Positions 55,340 to 63,376 of a DNA stretch of 64,000 nt are shown here, in pieces; the stretch's first letter is position 1; every line of letters starts with the position of its first letter. The notes beneath the pieces are model-generated. The model ran no database searches. It saw only the letters and a list, made by a program, of their open reading frames with translations, and had not been told where the DNA came from. A program made the translations under genes and the position numbers. Origin of the DNA: Brevibacillus brevis (GTDB lineage Bacteria > Bacillota > Bacilli > Brevibacillales > Brevibacillaceae); the NCBI RefSeq assembly GCF_900637055.1, contig NZ_LR134338.1, forward strand, positions 1,994,001 through 2,058,000, given 5' to 3'.

Positions 55340-55516
55340 TTACTTTATCTGATCCACAGTTCGGGCAGTGAAAAAAGACATATCAACCATAAGTAAATCC
55401 GGTAGGGGGTCAGAAGCATCACGTTGGTTAGAAAGATCCGACGGATTGATTACTTCGGATTGAACCTTGCATTTATAGCAATCAAATCTATAGACCCATC
55501 TTACAAGATTGGCCAC
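55340..55516 (-). CDS. Possible small protein, 58 aa, with a CxxC pair
   Basis: GTG start with AGGGG 8 bases upstream; a longer GTG start at 55525 is too close to that site. The protein carries FDCYKCKV near its N-terminus and no hydrophobic segment. I do not recognise a family. It fills most of the otherwise empty 55292-55580 gap, on the strand opposite to the cluster. Codon content is unremarkable, so it could also be a chance frame. Confidence 0.35.
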   Translation of the reverse strand: MANLVRWVYRFDCYKCKVQSEVINPSDLSNQRDASDPLPDLLMVDMSFFTARTVDQIK

Positions 55517-55580
55517 AACACTCACCCCTGAGTCTCATGTCGTTTTTCTTAATCGAAATGGACTTTCGATAGAATGCAAC

Positions 55581-55805
55581 TCAAAACTTATCTTTCCGAA
55601 TCACCAAATAAACAATCAACCCAATAATCGGAAAAAACAAGCAAGCAACAAGCCCGATGATTGAGAATTCCTTGCTATTCCCTCGTCTCCTTGCATCGCG
55701 GTATACCCAAATACTGATGACAATGTTAATAATATTCAAAAATAAAAATAGCAGTAACGGGAGAAATACAATAAAGCTAGAGGAAACATCGCCTACCTGA
55801 ACCAA
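55581..55805 (-). CDS. Small two-helix membrane protein (PLD N-terminal-like)
   Basis: 74 residues from a TTG with AGGTGAT just upstream. Two hydrophobic segments (about 10-33 and 48-69) flank a basic loop VYRDARRRG. This layout resembles the short membrane modules found at the N-terminus of phospholipase D/cardiolipin synthase-type proteins and in free-standing small proteins. Function unknown. A TATAAT on the minus strand (55844-55849) with a weak TTCACA-like -35 could be its promoter. Confidence 0.7.
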   Translation of the reverse strand: MVQVGDVSSSFIVFLPLLLFLFLNIINIVISIWVYRDARRRGNSKEFSIIGLVACLFFPIIGLIVYLVIRKDKF

Positions 55806-55902
55806 AGGATCACCTGCTTTTGAATATTTTCAAGACTTTCCCAATTATATATTAAAGAGGAGAGGATTGTGAAATCGATTTATTGAGCCATTTTCATAAC
55901 GA

Positions 55903-56790
55903 TCACCGCGATGGAAACTTCCCCCGAACCTCCTCCAAAAAAGCCTGCACCGCCGGGGCCAAATAACGGTTTTTCATATACGCCAAATAAACCGTCCGCT
56001 CCAACGCAGGCGAATCAATCGTTTTCCGAACAAGCGAAGTATCTGTTGATCCAGACAAATAGTTCTCAGGAATGATCGTAAGCCCCAGATTTTCCCTCAC
56101 CAACGTTAACGCGGTTTCAAATCGCTCAATCTCAAATTTAATTTGCGGGTTCACTTGTTCAAGCGAAAAGGCCGTTAAAATATCCTCCCTCGTCTGAAAT
56201 CCCTCTGTACTAATGATGAAAGTCTCGCTAGCCAAGTCTTTCAATTGAACCGATTCCTTTTCCGCCAGCGGATGATCTTTGTGTAGCACCAGCATTAAGC
56301 GCTCATCATACAGAGGAAAGGATTCGATATCTTCTTCCTCGATGAATTGATTGGTTATGAGTAAATGCGTATGATACTTCCGCAGTGATTCCTTTACAGC
56401 TTTCCCGCTCAGCACTTCGATTAGCTTGATGTTAATGGAGGGAAAACGCCGCTGGTATTCGCGAATAACTTTTGGAATCCAATGCTTCACAGACTCAATG
56501 ATGCCGATGATAAGATCTCCGCTGCCAGTCAGCTTTACTTCTTCCATCTCTTTTTTCAGCATGTTCATTTGAGAGAGAAGCAGCAACGATTTCTGATACA
56601 AAATTTTACCAGCGTCCGTCAATTCCATTTTTCTCGTGTTCCTCTCGAGCAATGGAGAGCCGACTTCTTGCTCCAGATTTTTAATCGCGTTACTTAAGGA
56701 AGGCTGTGAAATATGCAGCTTTTGTGCGGCTTTGGAGTAGCTCAACTGATCGCAAACTGTCACAAAATAGTGCAAATGTTTGATGTCCAA
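55903..56790 (-). CDS. LysR-family transcriptional regulator
   Basis: 295 residues. N-terminal winged helix-turn-helix (LHYFVTVCDQLSYSKAAQKL, then SQPSLSNAIKNLE) and a C-terminal substrate-binding domain from about 90 to 290. TTG start with GGGGAGG 8 bases upstream. It is divergent from the formimidoylglutamase/glutamate transporter pair, and a LysR-type palindrome lies in the shared intergenic region. It is therefore probably the activator of that operon and its own repressor, the usual LysR arrangement. The inducer is unknown; a histidine-degradation intermediate or glutamate is a guess from context. Confidence 0.92.
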   Translation of the reverse strand: MDIKHLHYFVTVCDQLSYSKAAQKLHISQPSLSNAIKNLEQEVGSPLLERNTRKMELTDAGKILYQKSLLLLSQMNMLKKEMEEVKLTGSGDLIIGIIESVKHWIPKVIREYQRRFPSINIKLIEVLSGKAVKESLRKYHTHLLITNQFIEEEDIESFPLYDERLMLVLHKDHPLAEKESVQLKDLASETFIISTEGFQTREDILTAFSLEQVNPQIKFEIERFETALTLVRENLGLTIIPENYLSGSTDTSLVRKTIDSPALERTVYLAYMKNRYLAPAVQAFLEEVRGKFPSR

Positions 56791-56811
56791 CTGGATCGCC
56801 TCCCCTCATTT

Positions 56812-56826
56812 ATAGCTTCAAGCTAT
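56812..56826. promoter_or_regulatory. Probable LysR operator
   Basis: ATAGCTTCAAGCTAT is a palindrome with 7-bp arms around a single base and fits the T-N11-A pattern of LysR boxes. It lies between the regulator and the divergent operon, about 45 bases upstream of a TATAAT. Confidence 0.65.
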
Positions 56827-56870
56827 CAATTTATTTAAATTATATATTAGAAATAATAAGTTTGTCATTA

Positions 56871-56876
56871 TATAAT
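56871..56876 (+). promoter_or_regulatory. Probable -10 element of the hutG-gltS operon
   Basis: TATAAT 24 bases before the ATG. No good -35 hexamer is found 16-18 bases upstream, which suits an activator-dependent promoter. Confidence 0.5.
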
Positions 56877-56900
56877 CAATAAACAAAAGGTTCAGAAAGG

Positions 56901-57869
56901 ATGAATAGCTTGCCAAAGAATGTATCAGCAGATTTGTGGACCGGCCGGACTGACCATACGGAGAGAAGAAGCAGTTTTCGCTACCATCAGATTGTAGAAA
57001 TAACGGATTTGGATACATTGCAAGCTGCCAAGGATCGCACAGTCGCTATCATTGGGTTTGAATGTGAAGAGGGAGTGAGGCGCAATCAAGGACGATTAGG
57101 TGCAGCCAAAGCTCCAAACGCAATTCGGCAAGCGCTTGCAAGCCTTCCTTGGAAAGTGGAGGAAGGAAAACGGCTTGTAGATGTGGGGAATGTTGCTTGT
57201 CCAAACGAAGAGCTAGAAGCTGCCCAGGAAGAATTGGGGAACGCTGTCTCTGCACTCTTTTCTAAATCCATGACGCCCATTATTTTAGGTGGAGGCCATG
57301 AGACATTGTATGGACATTACGTAGGTGTCCGAAAGCATATTGGAAAAGAGGCTTCCTTGGGAATCATCAATATTGACGCTCACTTCGATCTGCGTTCCTA
57401 TGAAGTTCAGCCTTCATCGGGGACGATGTTTCGGCAAATACTAGAGCATGACAAACATAGCAGCTATTTTGTGCTGGGGATTCAGCGTTTCGGAAATACG
57501 CAGGAGCTATTTGATAAAGCAGATGAGCTCGGTGTCCGTTATGTGTATGAAGAAGAAATGACAGACGCACAAATGGATGAAATTACATTATCTGTAAGAG
57601 AATTCATCGAAAAACACGATCATGTCATGCTGACGCTGTGTACAGATGTTTTAAACGCAGCTTTTGCACCGGGAGTAAGTGCTCCATCTCCTTTTGGCTT
57701 AACACCAATGGTTGTCCGCACTTTGATCCGTACCGTTGCCGCTCATAAGAAAACGCTTTCTTTTGATATTTGTGAAGTGAATCCGGTTCTAGATGAAAAC
57801 GGAAGAACAGTAAAGTTAGGTGCTTACTTGACGAATGAAGCCATCATGGGATTACTAGAGAACAACTAA
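56901..57869 (+). CDS. hutG: Formimidoylglutamase (arginase/ureohydrolase family)
   Basis: 322 residues of the ureohydrolase fold. Manganese-binding motifs are GGGHETLYGH and NIDAHFDLR, and the C-terminal APGVSAPSPFG block is the one typical of formimidoylglutamases. That family hydrolyses N-formimidoyl-glutamate to glutamate and formamide, the last step of histidine breakdown. The place of the second metal motif reads LCTDVLN, with one expected Asp not obvious by eye. AGAAAGG directly abuts the ATG; a TTG at 56910 would have a better spacing and may be the real start. Twelve bases separate it from gltS. No other hut genes are near, so agmatinase-like alternatives cannot be fully excluded. 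Confidence 0.82.
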   Translation: MNSLPKNVSADLWTGRTDHTERRSSFRYHQIVEITDLDTLQAAKDRTVAIIGFECEEGVRRNQGRLGAAKAPNAIRQALASLPWKVEEGKRLVDVGNVACPNEELEAAQEELGNAVSALFSKSMTPIILGGGHETLYGHYVGVRKHIGKEASLGIINIDAHFDLRSYEVQPSSGTMFRQILEHDKHSSYFVLGIQRFGNTQELFDKADELGVRYVYEEEMTDAQMDEITLSVREFIEKHDHVMLTLCTDVLNAAFAPGVSAPSPFGLTPMVVRTLIRTVAAHKKTLSFDICEVNPVLDENGRTVKLGAYLTNEAIMGLLENN

Positions 57870-57881
57870 GGGGAGACAACT

Positions 57882-59069
57882 ATGACGTTAGCACTTAATC
57901 AAGTAACGACGATTTTTCTCGCAGTAGCACTTCTCGTATTAGGTACATTCCTCGTAAAAAAGGCTAGTTTCTTGCAAAAGTTTTGTATCCCGGCACCAGT
58001 GGTTGGGGGCTTGTTGTTCGCTGTCATTGCAACGGCTTTGAAAGCGACCGGAATTTTACAAATTACATTGGATACTTCCTTGCAAAGCTTGTTCATGCTC
58101 ACGTTTTTTACTACCGTTGGATTGGGAGCGAGCTTCAAGCTGATCAAGCTTGGTGGTAAGCTGCTCGTTATTTACTGGATCGCCTGTGGATTTCTGGCTT
58201 TGGCACAAAACGTAATCGGTGTGTCTTTGGCTTCCGTATTCGGCATTCATCCATTGATCGGGATGATGGCAGGGGCTGTTTCCATGGAAGGTGGACATGG
58301 AGCGGCTGGGGCTTTTGGACAAACGCTTGAGGACATGGGCATTCAATCTGCGTTGGCGATTGGGATCGCAGCAGCTACCTTTGGTCTCGTGGCAGGGGGC
58401 TTGGTTGGCGGACCGACTGTGAAATATTTAATTGCCAAATACGATCTGAAACCGACGGAAACGGAAGAAGTAGTAGAGACAGTAGAAGAAAAAGGACAAC
58501 CGATTCACTCGAATACCTTCTTCGTCCAAGTCCTGTTGATTACATTCTGTATGGCATTGGGAACGTATTTGGGAGAGCTGTTCTCGACTGCAACCGGATT
58601 TGTTCTGCCGGGTTATGTGGGAGCGATGTTTGTAGCGGTGATTGTCCGTAACATCGTAGACAAACTCAATCCAAAGGCAATCGACATGAAGAGCATCAAC
58701 CTGATCAGTGACGTGACGCTGGGAATTTTCCTGTCCATGGCACTGATGAGCATCAAGCTGTGGGAAGTTGCGGATCTTGCTCTTCCAATGCTCGTGATCG
58801 TTTTTGTTCAAGTAGTATTCATCGTTTTGTTCGGGATTTTGGTCCTGTTCCGTTTGCTTGGCAAAAATTACGATGCTGCAGTCATGGTCGCAGGCTTTAC
58901 AGGACATGGTCTGGGCGCTACACCAAACGCAATGGCGAATATGGCGGCAGTAACGGGAAGATTTGGTCCTTCGAGAAAAGCATACCTGGTCGTTCCGATC
59001 GTAGGTGCCTTCCTGATTGACGTGTTCGCGATGCCGATTATTATTACCACGATTAATTTGTTTAAATAA
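57882..59069 (+). CDS. gltS: Sodium/glutamate symporter
   Basis: 395 residues with about ten or more hydrophobic segments and the GltS family signatures GGLLFA, the re-entrant loop region SMEGGHGAAGAFG and its C-terminal counterpart GFTGHGLGATPNAMANM. It imports glutamate with sodium across the cytoplasmic membrane. AAGGGGAG lies 6 bases upstream of the ATG. Co-transcribed with the formimidoylglutamase gene, whose product is glutamate. The pair may serve glutamate acquisition or histidine/glutamate catabolism under the LysR regulator. A hydrophilic acidic loop (about residues 185-205) divides the two halves. Confidence 0.93.
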   Translation: MTLALNQVTTIFLAVALLVLGTFLVKKASFLQKFCIPAPVVGGLLFAVIATALKATGILQITLDTSLQSLFMLTFFTTVGLGASFKLIKLGGKLLVIYWIACGFLALAQNVIGVSLASVFGIHPLIGMMAGAVSMEGGHGAAGAFGQTLEDMGIQSALAIGIAAATFGLVAGGLVGGPTVKYLIAKYDLKPTETEEVVETVEEKGQPIHSNTFFVQVLLITFCMALGTYLGELFSTATGFVLPGYVGAMFVAVIVRNIVDKLNPKAIDMKSINLISDVTLGIFLSMALMSIKLWEVADLALPMLVIVFVQVVFIVLFGILVLFRLLGKNYDAAVMVAGFTGHGLGATPNAMANMAAVTGRFGPSRKAYLVVPIVGAFLIDVFAMPIIITTINLFK

Positions 59070-59078
59070 AGACGATTC

Positions 59079-59122
59079 AAAATCCCTTCATGCTGGAGAT
59101 AGTCGAGCTGGAGGGATTTTTT
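59079..59122 (+). terminator. Probable terminator after gltS
   Basis: AAAATCCCT / AGGGATTTT stem of 9 bp with a long (about 24-base) loop, ending in T6. The long loop makes it less typical. Confidence 0.6.
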
Positions 59123-59185
59123 GTGCTTACATGCTTTCTGCCGTCTGGGTTCTTGCAAAAATTAGAAAGAAAAGGGAATAATTTC

Positions 59186-59215
59186 TTGACTGTTCGCATC
59201 ATGTTCGTATATATT
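59186..59215 (+). promoter_or_regulatory. Promoter upstream of the FAD oxidoreductase region
   Basis: TTGACT (59186-59191) with TATATA/TATATT at 16-18 bases (59208-59215). The best promoter match in this gap; the LexA-type box begins just after the -10. Confidence 0.65.
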
Positions 59216-59222
59216 TAAATAA

Positions 59223-59234
59223 GAACATACGTTC
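59223..59234. promoter_or_regulatory. Candidate LexA (SOS) box
   Basis: GAACATACGTTC, within AGAACATACGTTCC, matches the Bacillus-type consensus CGAACRNRYGTTYC at every position but the first. Its location at the expected transcription start would block RNA polymerase. Confidence 0.6.
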
Positions 59235-59292
59235 CTATTTCGGTATCTTTGCAAAGACAATCTCACTCCAAAACACAAGTTTTAGGGTGGAG

Positions 59293-59400
59293 ATGTGGAA
59301 ATCTGGTTTGGTAGGAGACAGCAGGAAGGGGATGAAAAGGGGCATCAACTCCGAAGGCAAATTTGAGGCCCTGATACAGAGTCAAAGTTTGCACAAGTAG
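59293..59400 (+). CDS. Possible 35-aa leader peptide
   Basis: ATG with AGGGTGGAG close upstream, ending in TAG. The peptide is basic (MWKSGLVGDSRKG...) with no known motif. It is the first ORF after the LexA-type promoter. A second in-frame ATG at 59332 follows GGAAGGGG. It may be a short SOS-controlled peptide, a translated leader, or chance. Confidence 0.3.
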   Translation: MWKSGLVGDSRKGMKRGINSEGKFEALIQSQSLHK

Positions 59401-59513
59401 AAGGTAATGGAAAAAATATTTAGTATTTTCCGCGAAATTTGTAACGTATTGTCATTTTATGCGTATTAATTGGTAGAAACAACCAAAAAGTAGAAAATGT
59501 GGAGGGAAGTAGA

Positions 59514-61088
59514 ATGAGAGAACTTCATGCGGATGTGGTGATTATTGGGGGAGGTACTGGTGGCTGCGCAGCAGCACTGGCAGCAGCGAAATCAGGGAAG
59601 TCGGTCATTATGACGGAAGAAACCGATTGGATTGGCGGTCAATTTACGAGCCAAGCGGTACCGCCAGACGAGCATCCATGGATCGAACAGTTTGGTTGCA
59701 CGCGAAGCTATCGCACATTCCGTGACAGCGTGCGTGACTATTATCGCAACCATTATCCAATGACGGCAGAAGCACGCGTCATCCCGAATCTTGACCCTGG
59801 TAACGGTTCCGTAAGTCGCCTTTGCCACGAACCAAAAGTAGCGCTCGCTGTTTTTTATCAGATGCTTGCTCCTTATATTAATAGTGGTAGACTTACTATT
59901 CTGACGAATCACAAGCTGCATGCCGTTCGCATGGCTGGCGATAATGTACTGTCGATCACAGTAGAAGATCGGAAGCATCATGATTTTCATGAGCTGGTAG
60001 CACCTTATTTCTTGGACGCGACAGAATGTGGAGATGTACTCCCGCAAGCCGGCGTAGAATACGTACTTGGCGCTGAATCAGTCGATCAAACCGGAGAGCC
60101 AAATGCTGTTGTCGGACCCCCGCAGCCAAATGATATTCAGGCGTTTACGTATGTCTTTGCCATGGACTATTTGGAGGGAGAGAATCATACGATTGCCAAG
60201 CCGGAAACGTATGACTTCTGGCGAAACTACAAAGCAGATTTCTGGCCGGACAAGTTGCTCAGCTGGACAGGCTCCAATCCGCGAAATACTGCTGAATCAG
60301 TACGATATGAGCTATTCCCAGGTACTAAATATTTCCCGCTCTTCACGTATCGTCAGGTTGCTGACCCGAAAAACTTCCAAACCGGCTTGTACAAGAGTGG
60401 CGTATCACTCGTTAACTGGCCGCAAAATGATTACTGGTTGGGCTCGATCATTGATGTGCCAGAGGAAGAGCGTCAGCGTCACCTTTACGGCGGTAAACAG
60501 TTGAGCCTCTCCCTTCTGTATTGGATGCAAACAGAGGCCCCTCGCCCAGATGGGGGACAAGGGTATCCAGGACTACGACTGCGCAAGGATGTAGTGGGAA
60601 CAGAGGATGGACTAGCGATGTATCCGTATATTCGTGAATCCCGCCGGATCAAAGCGGAATTCACCGTATTGGAGCAACATGTGAGTGCATTTGTCCGTAA
60701 TACAGGCAAGGCAGAAGCCTTCGAAGATTCCGTTGGAGTGGGCAGCTACCGGATCGACCTGCATCCGAGCACTGCGAATCGCAATTACGTCGATGTGTCT
60801 ACCTATCCCTTCCAGATTCCGTTGGGCAGCTTAATCCCTGTGCGTGTAAATAACCTGCTGCCGGCGGGCAAAAACCTTGGGGTTACGCATATTACGAATG
60901 GTTGCTTCCGTCTCCATCCAGTAGAGTGGAACGTCGGTGAAGTAGCTGGTTATTTGACAGCTTATTGCTTGCAATATGGCCTGACTCCTCGCGCTGTCCG
61001 AAATACTCCTGACGAGCTGAAAAAGTTCCAAGCGTTCTTGTACGCGGAAGGCGTAGAGTACTTCTGGCCAACGATGTACGCAGTGTAA
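59514..61088 (+). CDS. FAD-dependent oxidoreductase of unknown substrate
   Basis: 524 residues from ATG 59514, with GGAGGGAAG upstream; the in-frame GTG at 59499 overlaps that site. The N-terminus has a classic FAD Rossmann motif (VVIIGGGTGGCAAALAAAK) followed by MTEETDWIGGQ. Near residue 445 a second FAD-contacting stretch (LLPAGKNLGVTHIT) is present. It resembles the FAD_oxidored group found near sugar- or xenobiotic-metabolism genes, whose substrates are mostly unknown. It stands alone between terminators, about 280 bases downstream of a LexA-like controlled promoter. No signal peptide, so cytoplasmic. Confidence 0.8.
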   Translation: MRELHADVVIIGGGTGGCAAALAAAKSGKSVIMTEETDWIGGQFTSQAVPPDEHPWIEQFGCTRSYRTFRDSVRDYYRNHYPMTAEARVIPNLDPGNGSVSRLCHEPKVALAVFYQMLAPYINSGRLTILTNHKLHAVRMAGDNVLSITVEDRKHHDFHELVAPYFLDATECGDVLPQAGVEYVLGAESVDQTGEPNAVVGPPQPNDIQAFTYVFAMDYLEGENHTIAKPETYDFWRNYKADFWPDKLLSWTGSNPRNTAESVRYELFPGTKYFPLFTYRQVADPKNFQTGLYKSGVSLVNWPQNDYWLGSIIDVPEEERQRHLYGGKQLSLSLLYWMQTEAPRPDGGQGYPGLRLRKDVVGTEDGLAMYPYIRESRRIKAEFTVLEQHVSAFVRNTGKAEAFEDSVGVGSYRIDLHPSTANRNYVDVSTYPFQIPLGSLIPVRVNNLLPAGKNLGVTHITNGCFRLHPVEWNVGEVAGYLTAYCLQYGLTPRAVRNTPDELKKFQAFLYAEGVEYFWPTMYAV

Positions 61089-61108
61089 GCAGTTAGACGA
61101 TCTGGTTG

Positions 61109-61143
61109 CCTGAGTTCGGGATTTCACCGAACTCAGGTTTTTT
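61109..61143 (+). terminator. Strong terminator after the FAD oxidoreductase
   Basis: Perfect 11-bp stem CCTGAGTTCGG / CCGAACTCAGG with a 7-base loop and T6. It overlaps the last codons of the converging minus-strand kinase gene. Confidence 0.9.
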
Positions 61144-61717
61144 CATGGAGAGCGGGAGATCCAGATTCAGAAAAAGCACTTCGCAAGATTTCCTCGACAG
61201 TTTCCTGAGGCGTCTGCTCGGAAGAATCGATCCACATGCCGAGCTTTGGTGTCTCTGTCTGCAAGATTTTATTGAGGTGGGGAATCGTCCAAGCACCATA
61301 CCCTGTTTTGGGACGGGAAGCTTCTCTCTCTTCAACCGCTTTTTCGCTTGGCGTGAGTACGACAACATACAACGGACGGTTCCGAATCATTTCAACAAAT
61401 TCGCCCAATAAGGGGCCGATCACAACATCCTGTACAACGACATTAAATCCTTCCTCAAAAAAAGTGTCTGCCGTAGAGGCTGTTATTTTGTAGCGCAACC
61501 GCAACTGGCGAATGGCTTCTTCTGACGGTTCAGGCATAAATTCCTCTCTGCCATTTACAATCATTCGTCGGAACGAATCACCTCGCAGATGAACGCTTCG
61601 ATTCAGTTTTTCAGCAAGTAACTGAGCTACTGTTGATTTTCCGGAAGCCATAATCCCAGTAACGAGAAATATACATCTGTCTGGAGCGTGAAGATTGACA
61701 TTCTCTTGCAACATCAT
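61133..61717 (-). CDS. P-loop kinase / phosphotransferase (AAA_33-like)
   Basis: 194 residues with a Walker A motif GIMASGKST near residue 21 and RGDSFRR after it, as in small nucleotide or antibiotic kinases (chloramphenicol phosphotransferase-like, gluconate kinase-like). The substrate cannot be named. AAGGTGGG lies before two consecutive ATG codons; either could be the start. Convergent with the FAD oxidoreductase gene, whose terminator overlaps its 3' end. Confidence 0.75.
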   Translation of the reverse strand: MMLQENVNLHAPDRCIFLVTGIMASGKSTVAQLLAEKLNRSVHLRGDSFRRMIVNGREEFMPEPSEEAIRQLRLRYKITASTADTFFEEGFNVVVQDVVIGPLLGEFVEMIRNRPLYVVVLTPSEKAVEEREASRPKTGYGAWTIPHLNKILQTETPKLGMWIDSSEQTPQETVEEILRSAFSESGSPALHEKT

Positions 61718-61899
61718 TATCCCACCTTACTCATTCGATGTTTTCTGAATTCAAATATGGCAATCATTGGAATATTGTCGTCTTTTTGAATCATAACATG
61801 GCGGCCATGAAAACGCGATTAAGAAAATGAGGGGGACTTGATCATGATAGGTCCTATTTTTTGTGCGGAGAATTAATAGAGAGATTTAGGGAGCATCTA

Positions 61900-62031
61900 T
61901 TGAACGTGCCTTATTATCAGGTGATGCATCAAGGAATAAGCTGCGTTGACAACGAAATGAAGAAGGTAAGCACGGATAAAGTAAATGAGATCATCACACA
62001 TTTTGTCCATGCTCGTTTTCCTATTGTTTGA
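61900..62031 (+). CDS. Possible small ORF or gene remnant, 43 aa
   Basis: TTG with AGGGAG 6 bases upstream, ending in TGA. The same frame is open back to 61831 (reading GELIERFREHLL), while a different frame starts at ATG 61844 and stops after ten codons. The overlap could mean a frameshifted relic of a longer gene. No family recognised. The remaining sequence of the 61718-62121 gap shows nothing else clear. Confidence 0.25.
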   Translation: MNVPYYQVMHQGISCVDNEMKKVSTDKVNEIITHFVHARFPIV

Positions 62032-62121
62032 ACCAAAGCAAGATCCTTGTAGAAAAGCGTTCCTCACCAAAACATCACATATTTGTCTTAGAAGAACAAT
62101 CACATATGGAGGTGCCAAGCT

Positions 62122-62709
62122 ATGGTGAACCTGATCAAAATCAGAGCGAGTGTATTTATCCCCCTGTCATGGACAGAACCTAAGACCGATCCACAAACAG
62201 GAAAAATCATTCAATTTGAAGGCGATTCGCGTGAATTCTCCCCCTATGCGGTTAATTCGATGCGTTCCAGAGTGGAGCAAGAGGTCGTCGTAGACTTTAT
62301 GAAAAAAGAAATTTTTACCTATCAGAACACGGGGATCACAACAGAGAAGATCACGAATCTTGATGGCTCGATTCAGCTGCGAAAAGGAAAAGCGAGTACA
62401 GAGGGAATATTGTGCAGGAAGATGGTATGGAAATCGGATGAAGAAGTGAGTTTTGAAATGAGCGCAAGTGCGAGTAATCCCTTGAATGAGCATGCTCCCC
62501 CGGTTGACTACTTATTATCGGTGACTGCGAAAAGGGATGGTCTTGTACAAATCGAAGGAGCGCATGATGGCTTCCCTTGCTTTGAATTTTATAAGCAAGC
62601 AGATTTTGGGGCGTTTGAAACGATTTATACCCATGATTTCCGCAAAACGGGCGATACTCCGGCGGCGTTAGCGGGAGAGATGGAGTATCAATTCCGTAAG
62701 ATTCTGTAG
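62122..62709 (+). CDS. DUF3238-like protein
   Basis: 195 residues with no signal peptide or membrane segment, rich in beta-type alternation. The start (IKIRASVFIPLSW), the NTGITTEK region and the SASASNPL / YLLSVTA blocks recall DUF3238 proteins of bacilli, whose role is unknown. An excellent ribosome binding site, GGAGGTG, lies 9 bases before the ATG. It stands alone on its strand. Confidence 0.6.
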   Translation: MVNLIKIRASVFIPLSWTEPKTDPQTGKIIQFEGDSREFSPYAVNSMRSRVEQEVVVDFMKKEIFTYQNTGITTEKITNLDGSIQLRKGKASTEGILCRKMVWKSDEEVSFEMSASASNPLNEHAPPVDYLLSVTAKRDGLVQIEGAHDGFPCFEFYKQADFGAFETIYTHDFRKTGDTPAALAGEMEYQFRKIL

Positions 62710-62737
62710 TCCGAACGTATTTTCTTCATGGAAATGT

Positions 62738-62836
62738 TCAGCTATCAGTACCTTTCACTCTGCTTTCCTTCCACCAGTAGAACAGAGTTGTCACGACAAA
62801 AATACTGATCAATACCATCGTCAAAAAAGGAGTCAT
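62738..62836 (-). CDS. Single-helix membrane peptide, 32 aa
   Basis: ATG preceded by AGGAGG at 9 bases on the minus strand. The sequence has one hydrophobic helix of about 20 residues (PFLTMVLISIFVVTTLFYWW) followed by a charged tail. Lies 25 bases behind the DoxX-like gene, so probably in one transcript. Similar in build to the small accessory subunits of membrane complexes such as KdpF or CydX, but no specific identity is claimed. Confidence 0.6.
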   Translation of the reverse strand: MTPFLTMVLISIFVVTTLFYWWKESRVKGTDS

Positions 62837-62861
62837 AGCTACGAGCCTCCTGATCTGTTAT

Positions 62862-63290
62862 TTATTTCGCGAGCAGACCAACTAATTTTTTTCGATCTAC
62901 CCAGAGCAATAGACCGCACATAACGGTGAGAAGCAGACTATAATTTTGAGCCGAAATATCAAATGCAAAATTGACGATTGTAATATTCAAGGTAATGGGA
63001 AATAGACAGACTGCCGCGATAGTTTTCGTCCTCGGAAAAAGAAGCAGCAACGCACAGGCCAACTCCGCAATTCCAATGAATATCTCATAAAACCGCGAGT
63101 AGCCAAAAAAGTGCCACGCCAAAATAAGAGGCTCATCTTGACTGGGATCAAACGTAAATGTTTTGGGCGGGCTGAATTGACCAGGTATCTTCACTATCCC
63201 ATAAAGGAAGAAAGAAAAAGCCAAATAAAGCCGCATAGTAGCTGGAATGCTCTTTGAGAAAATGCGCTTCCACCTGTTAGCTGTGTCCAT
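62862..63290 (-). CDS. DoxX-like four-helix membrane protein
   Basis: 142 residues from ATG 63290 (AAGGTAGG, 8 bases upstream); an in-frame GTG at 63299 lies on that site. Four hydrophobic segments (roughly 20-35, 65-90, 90-110 and 115-135). The pattern AFSFFLYGIVKIPGQF ... YEIFIGIAELACALLLLFPRT matches the DoxX/MauE-type family of small membrane proteins. Functions in that family are poorly defined and include redox-linked roles. Followed by the 32-residue membrane peptide. Confidence 0.7.
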   Translation of the reverse strand: MDTANRWKRIFSKSIPATMRLYLAFSFFLYGIVKIPGQFSPPKTFTFDPSQDEPLILAWHFFGYSRFYEIFIGIAELACALLLLFPRTKTIAAVCLFPITLNITIVNFAFDISAQNYSLLLTVMCGLLLWVDRKKLVGLLAK

Positions 63291-63376
63291 GCCAATCACC
63301 TACCTTTTCACTCTCTCATCAAAAGGTAGAAACGCTGAAAAAACTCCCATCCTACGTTTGCAAGGAGGTTCTTATC

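Noticed and set aside
57640-57680. Missing metal ligand in the formimidoylglutamase (LCTDV)
   Set aside because: The alignment by eye is uncertain and this block may be normal for the subfamily, so inactivity is not claimed.
59409-59431. Hairpin GGAAAAAATA / TATTTTCC before the FAD oxidoreductase
   Set aside because: AT-rich, imperfect and without a following T run, so not supported as a terminator.
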